NCBI GenBank assembly: GCA_036874045.1
Contig: CM072347.1
Coordinates: 684,501 to 748,500, forward strand
DNA length: 64,000 nucleotides
Reading direction: 5' to 3'
DNA from: Cymodocea nodosa
Lineage: Eukaryota; Streptophyta; Magnoliopsida; Alismatales; Cymodoceaceae
The notes beneath the pieces were generated by a model. It saw only the letters and a program-made list of their open reading frames with translations. It had not been told where the DNA came from and did no database searches. The translations under genes were made by a program, and so were the position numbers. Of this stretch, positions 37,301 through 44,200 are shown piece after piece (position 1 is the first letter of the stretch; every line of letters starts with the position of its first letter).

Positions 37301-38551
37301 AAAAAGACCCTCTAATCAACCTTCTAATCAACATAGGGCAACAGCCTAGGGTGAGAGAAAAGTTGGTCACTCCTCTCTCTTGTTTACATAAATGTATTAA
37401 TCTCTTTTCTCTTACTTCTAGCATTAACTCTAATGGTGTTGTAGGTAAATTGCACCAAGGTCCCTACAAGGCAATAAAATGTCAATGTAGGTCATCCACC
37501 ATGTAGAGGGAAAACCAACAGTCGAATGTAAAACTAGTGCCCTAAGGAACAACTCTAACAATATGTTATATAATAGTGAATTGGGACCTTGATAAGTATA
37601 AATGACATACAATCCTCATGATATCATAGAAAGGTAGATACATCAATTGTCGCATATCTTTTGATGATCCCTTTCATCTTATTCAGTATGGAAGATGCAC
37701 TGGTAATTTTTTATTTCTCCTAAGCTTCCTTACATTCTTGATGCAACAAAAAGATCTTTGAAAGCATGAATGCAAACGTAATTTTCCCGGTTAATCAGCA
37801 GTTGTAGGCAATCCCCACCATCTTAAATTTCATGTACATGTATGCAATCACTATATACCGTAATTGTTGCAAAATTATGCAATACAGAGATCTTAAAGTT
37901 GAAAAGGAACATTTATGGAAAAGGCGAAAGCATATTTCATTTCAAATTACGGCTCTCATTCACCTTCGACTGAAACTGGACGACAGAGATTGCCTATGGA
38001 AGCATACGAGAAGTCGGATCCTTTACGTCTATGAATAGATATACGAATACAAGTTTCTAGTTTTAAAAATATATATATATCAGAGTCCATTCCGTCGAAT
38101 AAAGCTGACAGGAACTGTATCTTTAACATTATGATCGAGGAAGTGCTCCAAAAAAACACAGACCTGAGCGCATGTCGGCCGTCCGAATCTCCTACATTAT
38201 GCTTCCATAACGTCCGACTGCGTAAATAATCAGAATCTTGAGATCAAACACAGTAGAGATGAAGAAAAAAAAGCGACCGATGTACTTTTTTCTAATGAAA
38301 CCAAATGTATATACGACAAACACGTGCAGAAGAAAGATAAACGAGGATCGATCACTCGAACAGTGGAACATTTTTTCAGATGAACGAAAGAAAACGCCGA
38401 AACTCGAATTCTTCGTACGAATGATTTGGATGAAAGGAATGAGTGAATGAGACATCGAGTGAGACCTGAAGGAGGGAGGTGAGGCGGGAGAAGAGTCCCT
38501 GAAGCGGCAGAAGCTGGAGATGCAGAGGTGCGCCGCCGAGACTGTCGACAT
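7396..38551 (-). CDS. AKHSDH: Bifunctional aspartokinase/homoserine dehydrogenase, chloroplastic; 18 exons, complete
   Basis: Catalyses the first and third steps from aspartate to threonine, methionine and isoleucine, in plastids. Exons in coding order: 38466-38551, 26818-26885, 26331-26705, 23421-23509, 23034-23337, 22813-22865, 22525-22730, 22361-22448, 22133-22246, 20712-20810, 19903-20097, 18374-18456, 11724-11949, 8495-8640, 8199-8334, 7920-8003, 7729-7821, 7396-7641. All junctions are GT-AG and all phases join, giving 896 residues (family about 910-920). Residues 1-50 form a Ser/Ala-rich transit peptide. The kinase has KFGGT (74-78) and TLKRDGSD (269-276). Two ACT-type repeats follow; Q423 and Q504 lie 81 residues apart, as do the threonine-sensing Gln443/Gln524 of the Arabidopsis enzyme. 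The dehydrogenase has GIIGPGLIGG (541-550), TPNKKA (650-655) and the E741/D752/K756 triad spacing. Threonine feedback inhibition is expected. Exon 1 is the least certain: it rests on phase match, leader composition and a TATA box. Confidence 0.93.
9025..9270 (+). mobile_element. RTE-type LINE, 3'-terminal fragment
   Basis: In intron 13 of the aspartokinase gene. The plus strand carries a degenerate copy of the plant RTE ORF2 C-terminus: a KGSR..KSKITW..EIIRK-like stretch at about 9048-9115, then the terminal part that in intact elements reads like DRxxWRxRIHVADP, ending in a TTGTTGTGG tail. It is 5'-truncated, with several stops. The same block recurs at 11020, 12195-14195, 27690 and 30420. 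Confidence 0.65.
11020..11105 (-). mobile_element. RTE-type LINE, short 3' end
   Basis: On plus, the phrase GAGTCATAATGTCACTATG followed by CAGCCACATGAATC is the antisense of the RTE 3' terminus. It also appears at 12213-12265 (GAGTCATAATCTCACTGTG) and 30436-30500. Only the last ~85 bp of the element are recognisable. Confidence 0.55.
12408..12470 (+). pseudogene. 3'-truncated U2 snRNA retro-insertion with flanking direct repeats
   Basis: Positions 12421-12456 match the first 36 nt of U2 snRNA (starts ATACCTTTCTCGGCCTTTTG at U2 nucleotide 1) with two substitutions, at U2 positions 21 and 30. The match stops just before the branch-point-recognition sequence GUAGUA. It is bracketed by TACATCATTGGTC (12408-12420) and TACATCCTTCGTC (12458-12470), an 11/13 direct repeat that looks like a target-site duplication. 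It sits inside the RTE LINE in the opposite orientation. It lacks the rest of U2 and has no snRNA promoter, so it is not a functional gene. Confidence 0.8.
12520..13062 (+). mobile_element. 5S rRNA-headed SINE-like retroposon with poly(A) tail
   Basis: The perfect direct repeat TCACTACAACTTA occurs at 12520-12532 and 13050-13062. Between them the element begins GGTGCATTTATACC, in step with the 5' end of plant 5S rRNA (GGGTGCGATCATACC), and follows 5S with correct spacing for about 120 nt: AGAACTCTGGAGTTAA (5S: AGAACTCCGAAGTTAA), then GAGCGGGAGTAGAACCAGG and ATGAGTAACC (C box; 5S: ATGGGTGACC). A body of about 380 bp follows. It contains an imperfect internal repeat (GCTGTTTGAGTATCC near 12912 and GCTGTTTGAGTGTCT near 13012) and ends in A16 (13033-13048). 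No primer-binding site or LTR is seen. An alternative is a retrocopy of a 5S-bearing Cassandra TRIM transcript. Confidence 0.75.
15145..18040 (-). mobile_element. Decayed LTR-type element bracketed by ~100-bp direct repeats
   Basis: The blocks at about 15150-15258 and 17945-18030 share GARAGYATAAACTTCATTA, GAGYTGATTA, ATATCCAATAAC and CCACACACTAA in the same order. Just left of the right-hand block, TCTAATGTCA resembles the complement of a tRNA-Met-type primer-binding site, so the element would read on minus. I see no gag-pol. The interior includes a hAT-like BED zinc finger fragment. It appears old and non-autonomous; its boundaries are approximate. Confidence 0.5.
16630..16800 (-). mobile_element. 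hAT transposase fragment (BED zinc finger)
   Basis: On minus, from about 16790, the translation runs RKTKSDDPGWKYAWWPDLSD..MAQCLHF. This is the DPGWKY....V.C..C start of the BED-type zinc finger at the N-terminus of plant hAT transposases. After a frame change, GGFGNVTKC follows, matching the family's H..GG..NV.KC second half. Stops and frame changes are present and no catalytic domain or RNase H fold is seen nearby. It lies between the direct repeats at 15.15 and 17.95 kb. Confidence 0.65.
20995..21850 (+). mobile_element. hAT transposase remnant in intron 9 of the aspartokinase gene
   Basis: The plus strand carries ordered hAT blocks: SFTAMLEAIGKLGV (about 21009-21050), KPPSYQVLRVSLQNKVEYVK (21054-21113) with a following KKY, then after several breaks NIFELLDRMIDTIKKENVIQ (about 21270-21330) with VVSNNYLSYVLDSK, and HLDWSPYATHYIDLMLE (about 21705-21757). 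These correspond to the central part of plant hAT transposases (the DG.TD region and the C..H.. segment). A 200-bp MITE interrupts it at 21438-21637. The remnant is opposite in sense to the host gene and not functional. Confidence 0.75.
21431..21644. mobile_element. 200-bp MITE nested in the hAT remnant
   Basis: The element spans 21438-21637. Its ends are inverted repeats: AGGGATTTTGCTTGGATATCC on the left, and AGGGATTTTAGATCCCC when the right end is reversed. It is flanked by perfect 7-bp direct repeats AAATTTT at 21431-21437 and 21638-21644. There is no coding capacity. A 7-8-bp duplication suggests a hAT-derived MITE, though the AT-rich flank weakens that inference. Confidence 0.65.
24253..24278. 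repeat. (AT)n microsatellite in intron 3 of the aspartokinase gene
   Basis: About 13 AT units in an AT-rich stretch. The rest of 23510-24430 shows no recognisable feature. Confidence 0.9.
24430..25330. other. Repeat-derived intron sequence, unclassified
   Basis: From about 24440 to 24530 the sequence is rich in GGCAAGGC, GCCTAGGC and GCCTAAGC phrases. Similar CCTAGG-rich patches occur at 17130-17220 and about 62460-62520, which suggests a shared dispersed repeat. The following 800 bp contain no frame I recognise. Confidence 0.35.
25335..25840. repeat. Tandem repeat, two units of about 250 bp
   Basis: Unit 1 (about 25335-25585) and unit 2 (about 25586-25840) share CCAAAGGA, CAATTGGATG, AGAGCTAGA, CTCAGTTGAAGAACAATCAACTAC (first 20 shown: CAGTTGAAGAACAATCAACT), TATTTAACAATATTTC and a final ATTATATC. 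The 166-codon minus frame through this region (25402-25902) repeats itself for the same reason: LEILLNT..VVDCSSTE occurs twice. It is best read as noncoding tandem DNA in intron 3. Confidence 0.75.
27030..27640 (-). mobile_element. L1-type LINE 3' fragment (zf-RVT region)
   Basis: The minus translation contains VRRGILMKVTLQSRGLHLDS at about 27440-27380, followed by C/W-rich EDLLHFFDCPLIWSWWQ. This is the pattern L..RG...DS.C..C...E...H.FF.C....W of the zinc-binding domain after the RT in plant L1 elements. Cysteines are partly lost and stops occur. A related fragment lies in intron 11 of exportin-1. Confidence 0.55.
27690..27885 (+). mobile_element. RTE-type LINE, 3'-terminal fragment
   Basis: Plus frame: KSSGRPKITWLEIVRKYLN (about 27716-27775, across a frame change), then the last ~90 bp in which IRLWLSLL is the decayed end of ORF2. 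It shares AAAATTACTTGG, GAAATTGTGAGAAAA and TTTAATCAA with the copy at 9025-9270. Confidence 0.68.
28349..28495 (-). mobile_element. Short tRNA-headed retroposon with 19-bp target-site duplication
   Basis: Perfect direct repeats TGTTTTGACTACAAAACAT lie at 28349-28367 and 28477-28495. The 109-bp insert reads on minus. AATTGTGGTAGAAC resembles a tRNA D-arm (A box) and GGTTGCGAGTTCAAATC matches the T-arm (B box, consensus GGTTCRANYC), at tRNA-like spacing. It ends ...GCGAAAAAG. This fits a small tRNA-derived SINE or a truncated tRNA retrocopy. The repeat is partly palindromic (TGTTTTG..CAAAACA), which is a caution, but it occurs twice in identical form. Confidence 0.6.
28520..28640 (-). repeat. 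Fragment of an LTR-like terminal repeat, possibly related to the copies at 31140 and 37521
   Basis: Shares CATTGAYT, TTATTARACCTCTA, TAATAAATGTT and ACAACTCTAAC with 31160-31275. Similarity is moderate, so membership of the same family is uncertain. Confidence 0.35.
28803..29951. mobile_element. PIF/Harbinger-type non-autonomous element, about 1.14 kb
   Basis: Flanked by TTA on both sides (28803-28805 and 29949-29951), the target-site duplication typical of PIF/Harbinger. Ends: AGAGGGGGTTTGTGCA on the left, and TGAGCTCATTTGTGCA when the right end is reversed. Internally, both ends carry GGGAAAT/TTTCCC-rich stretches and the middle holds a short tandem repeat (29137-29290). No transposase frame is recognisable. 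The end motif GAGGGTTTGTGCA recurs in the element at 36088-36718. Confidence 0.65.
29137..29290. repeat. Two-copy tandem repeat, unit about 82 bp
   Basis: CATCGTCGTCCTTC followed by GTC.AGGAATCTTC, CATTSTTCTTTTRAGCATTTT and ARCRTCAYT occurs at about 29137-29208 and 29213-29285. A partial third copy with AAGCGTCGTTCTTC follows at about 29310-29345. It sits inside the Harbinger-type element. Confidence 0.7.
30420..30515 (-). mobile_element. RTE-type LINE, short 3' end
   Basis: On plus, GAATCATAATCTCATTTTG, GCATGAATCTTCTTCTTCC and ACATATTTCC parallel 12213-12270 (GAGTCATAATCTCACTGTG, CACGTGAAG, TTCTTTCTTCCATATATTTC). It is the antisense of the RTE 3' terminus. The next 200 bp (to about 30700) are pyrimidine-rich and not assignable. 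Confidence 0.5.
31140..31300 (-). repeat. LTR-like terminal repeat, left copy
   Basis: Positions 31237-31297 (GTCAAATGTAGAATTAGTGC, CCTAAAGAACAACTCTAAC, TTATATAATAGTGAATTG) recur almost exactly at 37521-37585. To the left, CCCTAATACCATGTG resembles the complement of a primer-binding site. The pair therefore brackets the copia material and implies an outer element, or a duplication around it. Confidence 0.55.
31427..37520 (-). mobile_element. Ty1/copia LTR retrotransposon cluster, broken
   Basis: The internal part reads on minus (36055 to about 32935): gag (including MHLRYQDDTIVVEHVNAFQE, about 35580-35640), a CCHC knuckle (about 35220-35270), protease, integrase (about 34050-34700) and reverse transcriptase (about 33060-33420). 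A primer-binding-site complement lies at about 36056-36068. The LTR family is about 820 bp, with TGTTGG...CACAACA ends. Four LTR copies are seen: 31427-32248 and 32250-32619 (plus sense, the second internally short), a partial minus copy at about 32625-32935, and 36069-37520 (minus, carrying a 631-bp insertion). Coding parts hold many breaks. LTR copies differ at many positions, so the cluster is old. Confidence 0.8.
36085..36721. mobile_element. Tourist-like (PIF/Harbinger) MITE inserted in a copia LTR
   Basis: Element 36088-36718, 631 bp. Comparison with the uninterrupted LTR end at 32579-32619 fixes the insertion point: the empty site reads CACTTAAAATG, and here it is CAC-CTA-element-TTA-AAATG, a 3-bp TTA/CTA duplication. 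Ends: AGGGTCTATTTGTG on the left, and GGAGGGTTTGTG when the right is reversed. The interior is AT-rich with repeated AAATTT phrases. No protein is encoded. It is younger than the LTR it splits. Confidence 0.75.
37521..37590 (-). repeat. LTR-like terminal repeat, right copy
   Basis: Begins immediately at the edge of the copia LTR (36069-37520) and matches 31237-31300 over about 60 bp with few differences (CTAGTGCCCTAAGGAACAAC; TTATATAATAGTGAATTGG). Confidence 0.6.
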
Positions 38552-38641
38552 CTCCTCTTCTTTTTTGAACTATACAAAGGAGGCGGTGGCGGTGCCAGTG
38601 AGAGGAGACGATGCACCAACTCTCAGGGGTGGGGAGGCTGT

Positions 38642-38655
38642 GGGGGGGGGGGGGG
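38642..38655. repeat. G14 homopolymer in the aspartokinase 5' leader
   Basis: Fourteen G on plus, C14 on the mRNA sense. It lies between the TATA box and the start codon, close to the expected transcription start. Its length is prone to sequencing error and slippage. Confidence 0.9.
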
Positions 38656-38680
38656 CGCAGGAACAGATGTTTTGACATGG

Positions 38681-38690
38681 GATATATACA
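38681..38690 (-). promoter_or_regulatory. TATA box of the aspartokinase gene
   Basis: The minus strand reads TGTATATATC, 130 bp upstream of the ATG at 38551. With initiation near 38655 the leader would be about 100 nt and contain no upstream ATG. The box supports placing exon 1 here. Confidence 0.6.
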
Positions 38691-38699
38691 GAGACCCAC

Positions 38700-40980
38700 C
38701 GAAACGTACGGTCAGGATCGTAGTTCGATGATTCCTTTTTATTTATTTTTTATTTGTGTATCTATTTCCTACTTATTTTATTTATTTATTATCATTCTCC
38801 CTGGAATTCATTCCTTTATATAATACTTCTCATCTTATCGAAAAAACATATATGACTTGATCATTCAAATCATAATTGAACACTGAATCTTTCTTCTTCT
38901 CTTTACATGTTTTTTCTTAGAAAAGCATTTTTTCTCATTTTATTCTATTTTTCACGTAGATGTATATCAAGTAAATAATATTGCATACATAACTAGAAAA
39001 TGTTGAAGATGTTTATTTTATGACTTAGATACATAATCTAAAATCTGTTAATAGTAAATGTTACGTCTGATATAAATAGAAGCCTCTTATTTGTAAATAT
39101 TTATTTTAAATATAATATTTATCATTGATGAATTTTAAATTATTATTTTTTAATTATAAGATATATACATACAACAATGAATTTATGGTAACATCAAACT
39201 TAAATAATATTTACGGCAAACCTCACCTTACGGTAACATTAAACTATATTTACAACAAACGTTAATAATCAATGATCATGACTTCCTTTTATCCACCATA
39301 TTGTTTAATCCTCGTTCACAATAGTTTACTTTTTTCAGGGTTTACTTTTTCTCGTTATTGTGCGCGTCAGCATCCCTACCATCATTCTTAATTATAGTCA
39401 AATGGATTTTTTTAATTAACATTGTTATTTATTTGTTGTGAAGCTTTGTTACGATTTTCTTCGAGTTGTGCATTTCAATAGAAAAATTGATTCTCAACTC
39501 TCATAAAGAAACTACAAGAAGAAAACTCTTACAGTGAAAAGAAAAACTTAAGTTCTTCAAATTATCTTTTTTATCTTTTAGAGATTGTATGGGGTAGATA
39601 TTCGATCATTAAAATCCAACAGAAGAGAAAATTGAAAAATACAAAATAACAGGAAATTAAGAAAATAAAATATATTTGCATATATTTAGAAATTTAAATG
39701 AAAACAAAACGATTTATTATACATTATGAATCATAAATTATGATTAGGGTGAGAGGTGTGAAAGAGAAATAAATCTTCTTGGAGAGTGGCTGAGTGGGGG
39801 AAGGTGGCGAAATTTCATGGATGTCCTTACTTGTAAGATGAAGACAAAGAACACTTGTAGAAAGACAATAAATCATTTAAGAGTATGTATTCAAATTACA
39901 ATGTTTGATGATCAAATGTAAGTTAAGATTATGTAAACAATCAAAATTATCATTCATATTCAATTCATTGGATATCCAAAAAATTAATTTTTATAATCAA
40001 ATTATAAATATAGAAAAGTTGATATTATATTTTAATTTAGGAATGTAATTTAATTACATCTCATTATAGTACACATTAATTACATTCAATCATATTTATT
40101 AATTACATTATAATAGTTGAGTTTTCATTATTATAAACTTCGAGATTTAATTATAATGAATAAGTTCATCGAGAATCGCTGAATAATTATTATTGTTAAT
40201 AAAAAACGATAATTATTACTTAGTTCAAAATTAAATTTTGGGATAAGGATTTGTTTTGTGCACTCGGAGAAAAAGAAAACAAGGAAAATCTAGAAAATGG
40301 AAAAAGAAATGGTGAAAATTAATTTCAAAATTATTATTTTTATAGTATTTGTATAGTGAAAATTTAATAAAATTTGAAATTTGAGTTTTTATATATTTGA
40401 TAAAAAACGCACCAAAATTTGTAATTTAAATATTATGTGATAGGAAATCATTTAATTTAATTATTTAATTAAACAACCTAAATCATCTACTTAAATCACT
40501 TAATTAAATTATTCACATCACTTAATTTAATCTCATATGTAATCCCTAATTTACTTATTTTTAATCTCAATCAAATCCTTAATCTTCAATTTAAATTCTA
40601 ATCACTTAATATAAGTCCAATGAATTTCAAGGATGTAAGATCGAAAAATTTTTAAAATTTTATCTTTTATATATCAGTAAATTATGATTTTTTTAAAAAA
40701 AATTTCTAGATACATAAACGTTATAAAATCTATTTTTTATTTTTTTCAGATTTTTCTTTCCCGTGTACAAACAACACGTAGATTGCACCACACTTCACTT
40801 TAGATATTAATACACGATAGATCATAACATAAAATAATTATGTAGCTAAATATTCATTTTAATAATAAAATAGTTATAAAAAATATTCGATCAGAAAAAT
40901 TTATTGATGTTATTTTTGATCAATAATTTAAAAAAACATTCTTCACGGTGGCCTAAATAATGCAAGGATCGCCTCACCCA
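38700..40980. other. AT-rich spacer between divergent genes
   Basis: Separates the start of the aspartokinase gene (minus) from exportin-1 (plus). It is strongly AT-rich, with TTAATT/AATTAA phrases from 40440 to 40620. No frame, RNA gene or terminal repeats are recognised. Confidence 0.6.
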
Positions 40981-41039
40981 CGGCTGCTAAACCCAAAACC
41001 CTTGGGAGGGAAGTGAAATTAAGATCACCGGACGCGACG

Positions 41040-41227
41040 CAAGGACGCCTCCCCGCTTTGCGGACGCTTCCGATTTAAAACCCGAGGGAAGAGGTAGGGT
41101 TCGGGTTATGGTGGTGCAACGCCGCTAGTCCTGACCGGAACAGGCGTTTCCATCTCGAGAGAGAGAGAGAGAGGGTGCAAAACCCTAGGCTTTTACCTGG
41201 TCGCGGCGGGCACCGTCGGGGTTTGCG
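41040..41227 (+). promoter_or_regulatory. Exportin-1 promoter end and 5' leader, with a (GA)n run
   Basis: GC rises sharply at about 40970. GATTTAAAAC at 41070-41079 is a weak TATA candidate. A (GA)9 run at 41157-41174 lies 54 bp ahead of the ATG; GA repeats in 5' leaders are common in plant housekeeping genes and bind GAGA-type factors. No other ATG lies between 41111 and 41228. Confidence 0.5.
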
Positions 41228-44200
41228 ATGGCGGAAAGGTTGTTGGATTTGAGCCAGCCGATCGACGTGCCGCTACTCGACGCAACAGTAGCTGCGTTCT
41301 ACGGTACCGGATCCAAGGAAGAGGTACGTGGCTTACTTTTGATCTCTAGATCGTTCTTCTTCAATGCTCCACTTTTTCTGCTTGTATTGTCTGCATTCCC
41401 ACATTCCGTTAGGCACCAGTTTTTTGGGGTATGGTGTTGTCATCTATCTACTGAAAGCTTGTTTGTTTCGGATCGATGTTGTGAAAATATAAAGCGTTTT
41501 TTGCGACGACGGGATGCATTTCACTTGTATTTTTGGTTTTTCTTTGGTGGAGTGCTAATTTATTTCCCAATTGGCGAGGGAAAATAGGATCTATGGTGAA
41601 GAGAGTGGATTACTGAAATGGAAATGTAACAGTCTTACAAATATTCAGCTACTTTCGAGCAGCAACTACTGCTACATGTTACCATGTATTTTGTTTGCTT
41701 GAGTGCACCTGCAATTGGGTGTTTTTTGGCGAGGAGGGTGTTGGTCTGTTCCTTGGTATTGCGTCTGTTCTCCAACAAGTTGGGAATCTATCATATGAAA
41801 AATTTCACATTCAAAATTCCCTTCAATCTGTATACAGACAGGAGGGAAATTATTCTCATCAAGAGCGTTAGTTCATTAACTGTTATCGTACTTATGCAGG
41901 TCTCTTGCATATTTGTTTTTGCATATGACATTTTACAAACTTACTACAACATGTTAACCTTCTCTGTTTTAATCACTTAAGAACTATCATTCATGCATGA
42001 CAGAGAGCGGCAGCTGATCATATATTGCGGGAGCTACAAAAGAACCCAGATACTTGGCTACAAGTGGTACACATACTGCAAAATTCGCAGAACCTTAATA
42101 CCAAGTTTTTTGCACTTCAGGTTGGTAAATACATTAATTTTATTATTCAAATCAGTTTATTACCTTCACAGAGGAATCTGACCTTTATGCATGCATTTAC
42201 GAAGCTTTGGGCGGGGAAATCTCTTGCAATCCATAGATAGAGATGTGAAACAAACTATATATGTTATGTATCCACATCCACTGTTTGAGGTCTAATTGTC
42301 TTACCGTTTTCCCTTTTATTTAATTAATGTCTGTTCCTCTGAATCTAGATCCCATGTGTGTATAGACTATCCACATCGCATCATATCTGGCTGACTGCAC
42401 GTTGCCCTTTGCCCTGAACGTTGAACAATTTCTTTTTGCCATTTCATCAAGGATATCAAGGTTATCTAGGTACTCAAGCAATAGGATGGGCTCCTTGGAA
42501 TCCTAGATGTCATAAATAAAATTTCAAAATTGCTTCCCTCATTTACCTATTATTTAATTTTATATAATCGTCAATTGCCTTAGCACTAGACAAAAGCACA
42601 ACAAGCTTAAAAATAAAATACAATAAAATGTTTAACATGTAAAAAAAAATTACATAATGACATTTATTTGGGCATTGAATTGTTGAGCCTTCTAATAATG
42701 CCTTGATGATGCCCATGTGGGTCCTTAGTGAGATGTTGTGACTTGCTTAAACTAATATTTTTATTTATGTTTGTTGCATTCTTAATTTCTTGTGAGTGTA
42801 ATGAACTAATGATGCTCAAGACTTCATGAACATAAATCTCAATATTTTCTCTTTGTTAAAGGATGATATCACCTCGTCCTTCTCAGTAAATGTTGAGGAA
42901 AATGCACTACTTACATCACTAAAGATTATTGGCCTTTGATCACTTGTTTCTACATGCAAGAGATTTCTTGGACAATGAGCACCATTTTTATTATCAAGGA
43001 TTTAAAAATTGATAGCATATCAAAGATCAATCCTCTAGAAAAAGGAAACATATCAAGAATTGAGTATTGTATTGGTGAACACAATACTTTTGTGGAAATA
43101 GCAAAGACTTAAAATTTCAATTTAAAACTCAAAAATAGGATTAAGCAAGTTATGATAAGCATATAAAAAACCTAAATAAATTTTCTAGGAAATTATCATG
43201 TATAAAATGTCAATTAAATTCAAATAGAATAGTCACATGTATGATTACTCTTAAATCATGTACAAATAAGTGTAAAAGCTTATAATGGCAAATGATTTCT
43301 ATAACAATGAAATCATATAAAAATTAATTCCATGTTGAGTGTTTGGTGGGTCATACAGGCCATATCCATATAGCTTGTATCTTTGATGCCTACAATAATT
43401 TTCAAACATTTGAAAACAAATTTATTGTTCCCACCATATGACATATTGTGCCTGTGGCATATTGTATACAATATTCCATAAACCACTAATTATATTCATT
43501 ATCAAGCATGTGGGTAAGATGAGTCACTATTAACATCTAAATTAACATTGTTGGTCTTGGGTTACTGTATTTTAGAATGAAAGGTGAATGGGTATTGTGC
43601 AAAAAAAAAGAGGAATGGCATTCATAAGCAAACATAATTTTCTTTAAAAAAAAATTAAAAACATCAAGATTTTTTAATACTTCACCATTTTTTAAGTGTA
43701 ATTTTTATGTAATAATTTTTCATTTTCTTCTTCTCTCTTTTTTTCCCATTCTCTTTCCCTTTTTCCTCTCTTTTTTACATGTTTCTTTCTCTCTCATTTT
43801 TTTTTCTTTATTCACCTCCTCCCTCCTTCATCCCTCAAATCCAAAAAAGTCCAACCTTGTGTAGAAGCCAATATCTGGCATTGAAAGGTTGCAAACTTTA
43901 ATGACAACCTTGGACAAGGTGACCATAGCCACTGTTGCGTCATGAGAGTGGCTTCTGTGACATGTGGCTATAGTTGAAAGTGACATGGGCAACGTTGCTC
44001 ATGGGATTGATTGATCCATCCTCTTGCAATGCAAATGATATGATAGTTTGAATTATTTGTTGATCCAGAATCAATCCTTAATGATGGATCACTCAAGCCA
44101 TCACATTTTGAAGAATACATGGGGTATCAAGATTGAATTTTGTTGATCTGTATTGATTTTTTAATCCATGGTTATTATATCATGTAGTTTTCAATTTTTA

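Larger units (their letters stand above)
26886..38465 (-). other. Intron 1 of the aspartokinase gene, 11.6 kb
   Basis: It joins the transit-peptide exon (ends ..TCC TTC AG) to exon 2 (starts A ATG GGC), so the split codon reads AGA, Arg29. The donor is GTCTCA and the acceptor follows the pyrimidine-rich TTTCCTTTCCTCTTAAG. Most of the intron is transposon-derived: L1, RTE, a tRNA-headed retroposon, two PIF/Harbinger-type elements and copia LTR material. It is the largest intron in the window and follows the plant pattern of one long transposon-bearing first intron. Confidence 0.65.

Noticed and set aside
38230-38699. Several long minus frames around exon 1 (for example the proline-rich frame from 38619) as separate genes or upstream ORFs.
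   Set aside because: They start at TTG or GTG codons, not ATG, and overlap exon 1 in other frames. The GC-rich composition explains their length.
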